Assembly: GCA_005788935.1 (NCBI GenBank)
Contig: SYAK01000421.1
Location: 1 to 6,799 of the forward strand
From: Pseudomonadota bacterium
GTDB taxonomy: Bacteria; Myxococcota; UBA9042; PHBI01
Direction of reading: 5' to 3'
Length of the DNA: 6,799 nucleotides
Below, one piece after another: positions 1-4,615 of this stretch. A program made the position numbers and the translations under genes. The number at the start of each line of letters is the position of its first letter. Position 1 is the stretch's first letter. Below the pieces are notes generated by a model. The model saw nothing but the letters and a program-made list of their open reading frames with translations, ran no database searches and was not told the DNA's origin.

Positions 1-386
1 ACCTCGCAGACCCAGTCCGGGATGACCTTGAACTGCGCCGTCTCCGGCAGCCTCGGCATGGTCTCGAGGCGCCAGCCCGCGAGGTCCGGCACCACCGGGT
101 CGAAGCGCGGGTCGACGCCAAGGGAGAGCTCCGGCTCGTCGAGGATGTGCCAGCCGCCAGGACCGCCGATCCCGAGTCGAAAGGGTGTCCCGACCAGCAT
201 CCCGAGCACCGACGCCGCGTTGGCGTGGCGCGGAGCAGGCCGCGGCGAGACGACGAGCTCGCCGCCGAGGATTTCGCCGACGACGTGCGGCGGCAGCGCC
301 TCGATGTCGGCGTAGGTGGGCGCCTGCGAGGCCCGCGCAAGGAGCGGGCGATACAGCGTCGGCTGGAGCGTCTGGACTGCGACCAT
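1..386 (-). CDS. Uma2 family nuclease, copy 1 (partial, C-terminus off window)
   Basis: This is the N-terminal 128 codons of a Uma2 (DUF820) protein, a family with a PD-(D/E)XK restriction-endonuclease-like fold and mostly unknown biological role. The frame is read from the minus strand starting at ATG 386-384 (MVAVQTLQPT) and is open to the window edge. Family landmarks are visible: PTYADIEALPPHVVGEILGG at residues 23-42, ELVVSPRP at 43-50, VPDLAGWR at 99-106 with the putative catalytic Asp101, and PDWVCE at 123-128, where Glu128 is the next putative active-site residue. The rest, including the conserved Lys and the C-terminal tail, lies outside the window. The DNA matches copy 2 (735-1466) without any indel at a constant offset of 1026 bp, about 20 differences in 386 bases by hand count. 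Unlike copy 2, it keeps the ATG. I see no strong Shine-Dalgarno sequence. The family assignment is firm; the target and role are unknown. Confidence 0.85.
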   Translation of the reverse strand, partial: MVAVQTLQPTLYRPLLARASQAPTYADIEALPPHVVGEILGGELVVSPRPAPRHANAASVLGMLVGTPFRLGIGGPGGWHILDEPELSLGVDPRFDPVVPDLAGWRLETMPRLPETAQFKVIPDWVCE

Positions 387-530
387 GCGGCGATGACACC
401 ACGTCGCCGCCGCCCGAGGCAAGGTCGCGGCCGCAGACGTCGCGAGGCCGTCAGGGTGACACGCGAGGGGCGCGATGCATCGCGTCCGGCGGTCTGGCGC
501 GGTTGGGGACCGCCGGGCCCAGTCAACAGA

Positions 531-567
531 ATCACCGTCGAGGCGGTCGGCGCCAATCCCAGGGTTC
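531..567. repeat. 37-bp repeat, unit 1 (degenerate left end)
   Basis: The unit starts ATCACCGT and ends GCCAATCCCAGGGTTC. The same 37-bp arrangement recurs at 633-669 and 1559-1595 without length change. In this unit the inverted-repeat part has decayed (GAATCACCGTCGAG instead of TGAATCACCGTTCAG). It lies 145 bases upstream of the copy 1 start codon; the unit at 1559 lies 147 bases upstream of the equivalent position in copy 2. Confidence 0.7.
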
Positions 568-632
568 CTCGTTCCCCCGCATGGTAGGCCGGTGTGGCTC
601 GGTCAGGGGCGCGCTGGTCCGGGGCCGCCTGA

Positions 633-669
633 ATCACCGTTCAGTCGCGTTCCGCCAATCCCAGGGTTC
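633..669. repeat. 37-bp repeat, unit 2
   Basis: The unit starts ATCACCGTTCAGTCGCG and ends GCCAATCCCAGGGTTC, 102 bp after unit 1. Its left end overlaps a perfect 16-bp inverted repeat CTGAATCACCGTTCAG (629-644). A third ATCACCGTTCAGTCG follows 101 bp later, at 734, where it forms the 3' end of Uma2 copy 2. The spacing suggests a decayed tandem array of about 101-102 bp. Confidence 0.7.
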
Positions 670-729
670 GTGTCTCGACCGCACGGCAGGCGGGAGTGCG
701 CCGTTGGGGGCGCGTGGGGCCTCGGATGG

Positions 730-745
730 ATGAATCACCGTTCAG
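730..745. repeat. TGAATCACCGTTCA inverted repeat over the stop of Uma2 copy 2
   Basis: ATGAATCACCGTTCAG consists of TGAA, six bases and TTCA. The minus-strand TGA stop of Uma2 copy 2 (737-735) sits inside it, and the last codons (ACT GAA CGG) form its right half. Near-identical 16-bp elements occur at 629-644, 1555-1570, 3662-3677 and 3685-3700. Confidence 0.65.
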
Positions 746-1466
746 TCGGCTGCGGGGTGGTCTCGGCGGCCTCGGGGGCAGCCTCCGGGTCGGTCTCCGG
801 GCGGGGCCACAGGGCCGCGAGCGGCAGCTCGACGCCGTCGAAGGGCTCGGCGCGCACGAGGTCGTCGCCGCCGAAGGCGCCCGCGAGCTGCCAGAGGCCC
901 CCCGCGAGCCGGTAGACCTCGAGGGTCTGCGCGTGCGGGTCGACGAGCCAGACGTGGTGGACCCCGGCGCGCCCGTAGAACGGCAGCTTCAGCACGCGGT
1001 CGCGGCGCTGCGTGCCCGGCGACATGACCTCGCAGACCCAGTCCGGGATGACCTTGAACTGCGCCGTCTCCGGCAGCCTCGGCATGGTCTCGAGGCGCCA
1101 GCCCGCGAGGTCCGGCACCACCGGGTCGAAGCGCGGGTCGACGCCGAGCGAGAGCTCCGGCTCGTACAGAATGTGCCAGCCGCCGGGGCCGCCGATCCCG
1201 AGTCGGAAGGGATTCCCGACCAGCATCCCGAGCACCGAGGCCGCGTTGGCGTGGCGCGGGGCGGGCCGCGGCGAGACGACGAGCGCGCCGCCGAGGATCT
1301 CGCCGACCACGTGCGGCGGCAGCGCCTCGATGTGGGCGTAGGTGGGCGCCTGCGAGGCCCGCGCAAGGAGCGGGCGATACGACGTCGGCTGGAGCGTCTG
1401 GACTGCGACCTTGCGGCCATGACACCACGTCGCCGCCGTCCGAGGCAAGGTCGCGGCCACACACAT
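735..1466 (-). CDS. Uma2 family nuclease, copy 2 (original start codon lost)
   Basis: This is a complete-looking Uma2 (DUF820) protein. The family core runs from residue 20 onward with PTYAHIEALPPHVVGEILGG, VVPDLAGWR (putative catalytic Asp), PDWVCEVMSPGT (putative catalytic Glu), RRDRVLKLPFY (putative catalytic Lys) and HHVWLVDPHAQTLEVYRL. A Pro/Glu-rich tail ends in PTER. The codon that is ATG in copies 1 and 3 is AAG here (1412-1410), giving HGRKVAVQ instead of xxMVAVQ. The nearest in-frame ATG is upstream at 1466, and GTG (1460) and TTG (1448) are alternatives. Starting at 1466 gives 243 residues, 18 more than the inherited start would. None has a clear Shine-Dalgarno sequence. Frame and active-site residues are otherwise kept, so the gene may be expressed from a new start or may be an early pseudogene. 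It converges on nothing nearby and lies tandem to copy 1. Confidence 0.75.
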   Translation of the reverse strand: MCVAATLPRTAATWCHGRKVAVQTLQPTSYRPLLARASQAPTYAHIEALPPHVVGEILGGALVVSPRPAPRHANAASVLGMLVGNPFRLGIGGPGGWHILYEPELSLGVDPRFDPVVPDLAGWRLETMPRLPETAQFKVIPDWVCEVMSPGTQRRDRVLKLPFYGRAGVHHVWLVDPHAQTLEVYRLAGGLWQLAGAFGGDDLVRAEPFDGVELPLAALWPRPETDPEAAPEAAETTPQPTER

Positions 1467-1493
1467 CGCGCGGCCGTCAGGGTGACACGGCAG

Positions 1494-1513
1494 GGGCGCG
1501 ATGCATCGCGCCC
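1494..1513. promoter_or_regulatory. Perfect 20-bp palindrome upstream of Uma2 copy 2
   Basis: GGGCGCGATGCATCGCGCCC is a perfect 20-bp palindrome, 28 bases upstream of the ATG at 1466 and 82 upstream of the lost start. The duplicate region upstream of copy 1 keeps the central 14 bp (471-484) with one change breaking the outer arm. Such symmetry in a 5' flank suggests a dimeric regulator site, but no regulator gene or promoter was identified. It is absent upstream of copy 3. Confidence 0.4.
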
Positions 1514-1558
1514 GGCGATCTGGCGCGGCTTGGGTCGCGCGGGGCCTCGGACGGATGA

Positions 1559-1595
1559 ATCACCGTTCAATCGCGTCGCGCCAGTCCCAGGGTTC
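1559..1595. repeat. 37-bp repeat, unit 3, at the Uma2/SDR junction
   Basis: The unit starts ATCACCGTTCAATCGCG and ends GCCAGTCCCAGGGTTC. It matches the units at 531 and 633 in length and most positions. The 19 bases before it (GGGGCCTCGGACGGATGA-like) match those before position 734. Homology between the two Uma2 flanks ends at this unit, and dehydrogenase-derived sequence begins directly after it. Confidence 0.7.
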
Positions 1596-1721
1596 GCGAG
1601 TCGCGGACGCTACGGCCGCACCGAGGAGATCGCGGCGGTGGCCGCCGTCCTTGCCTCTGACGACGCGTCCTACGGCCACGGCGCCGCCCTCGTCTGCGAC
1701 GGCGGCTTCATCGCGGGCTGA
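1596..1721 (+). pseudogene. C-terminal fragment of a short-chain dehydrogenase (SDR)
   Basis: The plus frame ending at TGA 1719-1721 encodes GRYGRTEEIAAVAAVLASDD followed by ASYGHGAALVCDGGFIAG. This is the signature tail of classical SDR oxidoreductases: the G-R-x-x-x-P-E-E-I-A segment, the FLASDDASY-like helix, and the G-x-x-L-x-V-D-G-G-x-x-A-G end. The Pro of PEE is Thr here, and the usual Thr-Gly of the VTG segment is His-Gly. The Rossmann nucleotide-binding motif and the YxxxK catalytic residues would lie upstream, but that DNA is the 37-bp repeat and Uma2 flank in another orientation. The gene is therefore a relic of about 40 codons. The open frame continues upstream antisense to Uma2 copy 2, which I take as chance. 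The stop codon and codon use still look intact, suggesting fairly recent truncation. Confidence 0.75.
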
Positions 1722-1756
1722 GGGTACGGGAAAGACCAGAACAGGAGACGAGGTCT

Positions 1757-1787
1757 ACGCCTGAGGGGTCATGCGCCCCTCAGGCGT
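1757..1787. terminator. Perfect 12-bp hairpin between convergent genes
   Basis: ACGCCTGAGGGG and CCCCTCAGGCGT pair perfectly around a 7-base loop (TCATGCG). It lies 35 bases after the SDR relic stop and about 120 bases past the end of the minus-strand gene at 1909, so it could end transcription from either side. No T-tract follows on either strand, so intrinsic termination is uncertain. Confidence 0.5.
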
Positions 1788-1821
1788 GCCTGGGTTGGTT
1801 CGAAGCAGCGACTTGAACCAC

Positions 1822-1847
1822 TTCGACGGTCTGTTTCGACGGTCTGT
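1822..1847. repeat. Perfect 13-bp tandem duplication
   Basis: TTCGACGGTCTGT occurs twice head to tail (1822-1834 and 1835-1847). It lies in the non-coding stretch 1722-1908, which otherwise holds only the hairpin at 1757-1787. It could be replication slippage or a pair of protein-binding sites; nothing decides between them. Confidence 0.6.
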
Positions 1848-1908
1848 CAGGAGTTCTGGCTACCGGTACGGGCGCGGAACTTCCTCTCGTGTCAGGTCCT
1901 GAAATCGG

Positions 1909-2376
1909 TCAGTTCGACGCCTTGGCCTGCCTGACTGACTGGTAGGCCGCCTTGAACAGCGCTCCCAGACTCTGAATCTGACTCGGTGACTCAAGTACGA
2001 TTCCAGTCCAGCCAGGATTGCTGGTCGTGTTCAGGGGCAGCCCGCCAACGTGGGGGGCGACGTCCTCCGACTGCATCGGAACCCAGACGTGGGGAGACCT
2101 TCGGTCGAGCTGCAGGCGGACGAAGACCCACGTCTTCCGTTCCTGAAGATGAATCTTGAAGCAAGCGACCGAGTCCTCGTAGCCGATCGGCCTCTCGACG
2201 CCGAGAAGTTGTCGAATCGTCTCGAAGGCAGCCAGTTCGTCTTCTTGAGTGACAATCTTGGGGCTGTCCGGCCCAGATGTCGAGGCGGCGTGTCCATCTT
2301 CAGCGGAATCCAAGCCTGTGCGGGAGGGCCCAATCGCGGTTTGGCCGTCGGCCATTTGCAGTGACTGCCCCAGCAT
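1909..2376 (-). CDS. Hypothetical protein resembling a restriction-endonuclease C-terminal domain
   Basis: This is a 155-residue soluble protein with no signal peptide or membrane segment. Residues 1-40 are a low-complexity, linker-like stretch rich in Ser, Gly and Pro. Residues 42-152 look like a folded alpha/beta domain: VTQEDELAAFETIRQLL, then PIGYEDSVACFKIHL, then WVFVRLQLD, ending in a helix around SLGALFKAAYQSVRQ. From memory, this order resembles the C-terminal domain of some type I restriction-like (HsdR N-terminal domain) proteins: an Ile/Val-T-x-E-E-x-x-x-F helix, a strand with Tyr-x-Asp, then a strand with R-L-x-x-x. Here it stands alone with no nuclease part upstream, so it may be an orphan or truncated gene. 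GC content is visibly lower than in neighbouring genes, which hints at separate origin. ATG 2376 is chosen as the longest start; ATG 2355 is an alternative. No strong ribosome binding site is seen. Confidence 0.6.
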   Translation of the reverse strand: MLGQSLQMADGQTAIGPSRTGLDSAEDGHAASTSGPDSPKIVTQEDELAAFETIRQLLGVERPIGYEDSVACFKIHLQERKTWVFVRLQLDRRSPHVWVPMQSEDVAPHVGGLPLNTTSNPGWTGIVLESPSQIQSLGALFKAAYQSVRQAKASN

Positions 2377-2490
2377 CCTGGGCCGGAGATGCGGACATGT
2401 TCAATCGCAGCCTCGGATTCGCCCTGTCGGCGGGGCGCGGCGGGGGCGCGCGGCGTTGACAGTCTGCCAGTTGCGCGGTCCACTCGGGCG
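2377..2490. promoter_or_regulatory. Divergent intergenic region with a possible -35 (TTGACA at 2456)
   Basis: This 114-base gap separates the minus-strand gene at 1909-2376 from the plus-strand gene at 2491. TTGACA at 2456-2461 lies 29 bases before the ATG at 2491, but no good -10 is found at 16-18 bp spacing, so the promoter is tentative. A 20-codon frame from ATG 2397 with a nearby GGAG is present but not claimed as a gene. Confidence 0.25.
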
Positions 2491-3606
2491 ATGGACACCG
2501 ACACCCCAGCGCGCACCTGTCTCCTGCGCGGAACAGCCGACGAGGTCCTCGCGACATGCGGCGACCTCCGCGCGGCGTTCCTCACGGGCGGTCCTCCTCC
2601 CCCAGGCCTCGCGGACGTCCTCGCAGACGTCTCGGACGGCCTCGCGGAGCCTCGCGGAGGCGCCACCGTCGCGCTCCTCCACTTCTGTTTCGACGTCCTG
2701 ATGTACGTGCCGCCCGGCCTCCGGACCCCGGGTCACGGGCCCGCCGCCGCCATCCTCGCGGGCCTCGACGGCCTCGCCCCAAGGCTCCTCGCGCTGCGCG
2801 AGGCCGGTGACCCGCAGATCGCGGCGTGGGCCTGGCACCTGCTCTCCTGGCTGCCGACGCCTGTCGCGGGCCTCGCCGATGACGCCCTCGCGGCGCTTGC
2901 GGTCCAACCTTCGGCCTCCGCGCGCGTCACCCTGGCGCTCGCGGCCGCCAGCACCGCAGAGGGCCGTGACCGGACGACCACCCTGCTCACCCGACAGCTC
3001 GATGGCGCCCCGGACGAGCGCGCCGTCGCCGCGATGGTCCTGTCCCTGCTCCACGGGGACCCGCAGCGCCCCGAGCAGCTCTCCGACGCTGCTGTCGACG
3101 CCCTCGTGGCCCTCGCCGAGCGCGGCCACTGGGACGCCTGGGACGCCTCACCCTCGCGAGAGTTCGGCTTCCACGGCGACCTCGCCGCGAACCTCGTCCG
3201 GGCTGGATACGCCCGCGCCGAGCGCACGCTGCCCGCCCTCCTCGCCCTCGTCCGCGTGAGCCCGCCAGGGGCCCTCGAGTCCGTCCTCGACCACCTGCTG
3301 CGGGCCTTCTTCCATGCCCACCCCTACGACGGCGACGCCCGGCTCGACGCGCTCAGCCCGCTTCAGGTCCGCACCCTCCACGCGCTCCTCGCGGACCCGC
3401 GCGTCTGGGCTCCGCGCCCGCGGTTCCACCTGACTCTCCGGGAGCTCGGGCTGCCGCTCGGACGCGCCCCGCTCGCGGCCTTCCTCGGGGTCGAGGCCCC
3501 GCCCGTCGACCTCACGGTGCGCGGGATCGGCCCTCACGGCGCGCTCGTCGTCGAGTCTGGCCAGTCCCCCCTTGACCTCGTCCGGTCGCTCCTCGCGGAC
3601 GCCTGA
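2491..3606 (+). CDS. Ala/Leu-rich helical protein of unknown function, possibly HEAT-like
   Basis: I do not recognise this 371-residue protein at family level. It is strongly Ala/Leu/Arg/Asp-rich with repeated amphipathic helical stretches, for example AAILAGLDGLAPRLLALREA, PQIAAWAWHLLSWL, RAVAAMVLSLLHGD-like segments and RTLPALLALVRVSPPGALES. This pattern fits an alpha-solenoid of HEAT type but is not proof. The last 60 residues differ, with a Pro-rich turn (APRPRFHLTLRELGLPLGRA) and a short strand-like end (LTVRGIGPHGALVVES). No signal peptide, membrane segment or catalytic motif is visible. Strong G/C bias at codon third positions across the frame supports a real gene. The frame is open back to ATG 2389, but ATG 2491 (MDTDTPARTC) is preferred because the extra 34 residues are Arg-rich and unstructured, and because a TTGACA lies just upstream of 2491. 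It converges on Uma2 copy 3 with 83 bases between the stop codons. Confidence 0.75.
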   Translation: MDTDTPARTCLLRGTADEVLATCGDLRAAFLTGGPPPPGLADVLADVSDGLAEPRGGATVALLHFCFDVLMYVPPGLRTPGHGPAAAILAGLDGLAPRLLALREAGDPQIAAWAWHLLSWLPTPVAGLADDALAALAVQPSASARVTLALAAASTAEGRDRTTTLLTRQLDGAPDERAVAAMVLSLLHGDPQRPEQLSDAAVDALVALAERGHWDAWDASPSREFGFHGDLAANLVRAGYARAERTLPALLALVRVSPPGALESVLDHLLRAFFHAHPYDGDARLDALSPLQVRTLHALLADPRVWAPRPRFHLTLRELGLPLGRAPLAAFLGVEAPPVDLTVRGIGPHGALVVESGQSPLDLVRSLLADA

Positions 3607-3661
3607 CGCGGCGGCGCAGCGGACACGGGGCCTGACGCTGGCGTGATCGGGCCGTGCCGGA

Positions 3662-3677
3662 CTGAATCACCATTCAG
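3662..3677. repeat. CTGAATCACCATTCAG inverted repeat, outer copy
   Basis: CTGAA, six bases (TCACCA) and TTCAG form a 16-bp inverted repeat, followed 23 bp later by a second copy at 3685. It lies in the 83-base gap between the convergent genes ending at 3606 and 3690. The rest of that gap shows nothing. Confidence 0.65.
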
Positions 3678-3684
3678 CGGGTCA

Positions 3685-3700
3685 CTGAATCACGGTTCAG
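3685..3700. repeat. CTGAATCACGGTTCAG inverted repeat over the stop of Uma2 copy 3
   Basis: This is the same 16-bp inverted repeat with arms CTGAA/TTCAG. It contains the minus-strand TGA stop of Uma2 copy 3 (3692-3690) exactly as the element at 730-745 contains the stop of copy 2. The coding part specifies the shared ending PTE. Confidence 0.65.
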
Positions 3701-4412
3701 TCGGTCGCTGCGGGGCCTCCGGGGCCGACTCTGGCCCGGGGGCCGGTTCTGGCGGCTGCTCCAAGGGGGCCTCGGGCGCTGTCTCGGGCTCGGGCCACAG
3801 CGCGGCGAGCGGCAGGTCGACCCCGTCGAAGGGCTCGGCGCGCACGACTTCGTCTCCGCCAAACGAGCCAGCGAGCCGCCAGAGGCCGTCCACGAGGCGG
3901 AAGACCTCAAGCGTCTGCGCGATGGGGTCGACGAGCCACACGTGCCGCACACCCGCCCGGCCGTAGAACGGCAGCTTCAGCACGCGGTCGCGGCGCTGCG
4001 TGCTTGGCGACAGGATCTCGCAGACCCAGTCGGGGACCACCCTGACCTGCGCCGTGTCGGGCAGCCTCGGCATCGTCTCGAGGCGCCAGCCGGCCAGATC
4101 CGGCACGACCGGGTCGAAGCGCGGGTCGACGCCGAGCGACAGCTCCGGCTCGACCAGGATGCGCCAGCCGCCGATGCTCCCGAACCGCGCCCCGTACGTC
4201 CCGCCGAGGAACGTCATCAGCCCGGACTCCGTCTCGGCGTGCGGCACCGCGGGCCGCGGTGAGACCACGAGCTCGCCGCCGAGGATCTCTCCGACGACAT
4301 GCGGCGGCAGCGCCTCGATGTCCGCGTAGGTCGGCGCGCGCGGCGCCGTCGCGGCGTCGGGAGGCACGGCGAGGAAGGCGCGCTGCGGCTGGAACGTCTG
4401 AACTGCGACCAT
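3690..4412 (-). CDS. Uma2 family nuclease, copy 3 (intact)
   Basis: This is an intact 240-residue Uma2 (DUF820) protein with the PD-(D/E)XK-like layout. APTYADIEALPPHVVGEILG occupies residues 26-45 and ELVVSPRP 47-54. VVPDLAGWR at 102-110 holds putative catalytic Asp105, PDWVCEILSPST at 127-138 holds Glu132, and RRDRVLKLPFY at 140-150 holds Lys146. HVWLVDPIAQTLEVFRL follows at 157-173. Residues 207-240 are a Pro/Glu-rich, probably disordered tail. Start MVAVQTFQ at 4412 is chosen because it matches copy 1 and the family start; the open frame runs back to 4586, but that part is Arg-rich and overlaps the regulatory repeats. It is clearly paralogous to copies 1 and 2 but more diverged, mainly at residues 10-26 and 55-86 and in the tail. 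It is divergent from the ATPase gene, so the repeat array at 4541-4612 could control both. The cellular role of Uma2 proteins is not established. Confidence 0.88.
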   Translation of the reverse strand: MVAVQTFQPQRAFLAVPPDAATAPRAPTYADIEALPPHVVGEILGGELVVSPRPAVPHAETESGLMTFLGGTYGARFGSIGGWRILVEPELSLGVDPRFDPVVPDLAGWRLETMPRLPDTAQVRVVPDWVCEILSPSTQRRDRVLKLPFYGRAGVRHVWLVDPIAQTLEVFRLVDGLWRLAGSFGGDEVVRAEPFDGVDLPLAALWPEPETAPEAPLEQPPEPAPGPESAPEAPQRPTEP

Positions 4413-4520
4413 GGCCCGATGACACCACGCCCGCCCCGGCCGGCGCAAGCCTCCGGTCACGCCGCTGCGTCGCGCAGGGGCCTCGGCCATCCGTGCCCGT
4501 CGTCGGAAGGTCGCCCGCCC

Positions 4521-4536
4521 CGCACACGCGCGCGCG
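4521..4536. other. 16-bp alternating purine-pyrimidine tract
   Basis: CGCACACGCGCGCGCG is strictly alternating pyrimidine-purine and ends four bases before the palindrome array at 4541. Such tracts can adopt Z-DNA under negative supercoiling. In DNA this GC-rich it may also be chance. Confidence 0.35.
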
Positions 4537-4540
4537 AGCC

Positions 4541-4612
4541 GTCGAGTTCGCTCGACAAGATGCTCGTTGTCGAGTGAACTCGACAACCCCAGCGCTGTCG
4601 AGCATGATCGAC
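4541..4612. promoter_or_regulatory. Three phased 16-bp palindromes at exact 28-bp spacing (operator-like array)
   Basis: GTCGAGTTCGCTCGAC (4541-4556), GTCGAGTGAACTCGAC (4569-4584) and GTCGAGCATGATCGAC (4597-4612) start exactly 28 bp apart. The first two have perfect 6-bp arms (GTCGAG/CTCGAC) around 4 bases. The second extends to 9-bp arms, TTGTCGAGT and ACTCGACAA around GA (4567-4586). The third keeps 5-bp arms (GTCGA/TCGAC). Sites 1 and 2 together also form a larger imperfect hairpin (4541-4558 with 4567-4584, one mismatch). The third site covers the alternative ATG at 4604 and ends 3 bases before the ATG at 4616. This position suggests repression or autoregulation of the ATPase, and perhaps of divergent Uma2 copy 3. 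The regulator is not identified. Confidence 0.6.
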
Positions 4613-4615
4613 ACC

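Larger units (their letters stand above)
387..734. other. Inter-Uma2 spacer with degenerate repeats, no convincing gene
   Basis: These 348 bases separate Uma2 copy 1 from copy 2. The part next to copy 1 (387-502) is homologous to the region upstream of copy 2 (1413-1528), at about 91% by hand count and the same 1026-bp offset, so it is duplicated 5' flank. It includes a 14-bp palindrome at 471-484. The rest holds two copies of a 37-bp repeat (531-567 and 633-669) and the 3' boundary of copy 2. Open frames cross it on both strands, but they are Arg-rich high-GC shadows with no recognisable domain. Confidence 0.6.

Noticed and set aside
696..1595. Plus-strand open frame running through Uma2 copy 2 into the SDR tail
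   Set aside because: Only the last part (1596-1721) has family similarity; the rest is antisense to a Uma2 gene with conserved catalytic residues.
1797..1820. Possible tRNA 3' fragment or att site (GGTTCGAA and GACTTGAACC)
   Set aside because: The T-loop-like words do not sit in a cloverleaf or acceptor stem on either strand, and no integrase gene is present.
2397..2459. 20-codon leader-like frame with a GGAG upstream of the helical-repeat gene
   Set aside because: It has no conserved or attenuator-like content, and the TTGACA overlapping its end argues that transcription starts downstream.
4541..4612. The 28-bp repeats as a mini CRISPR array
   Set aside because: Repeat units are only 16 bp with 12-bp spacers, there are three of them, no cas genes are visible, and the last unit overlaps a start codon; an operator array fits better.
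4259..4615. N-terminal extension of the ATPase by 119 codons
   Set aside because: It is antisense to Uma2 copy 3, Arg-rich, and crosses the palindrome array; the family starts close to the residues following 4616.
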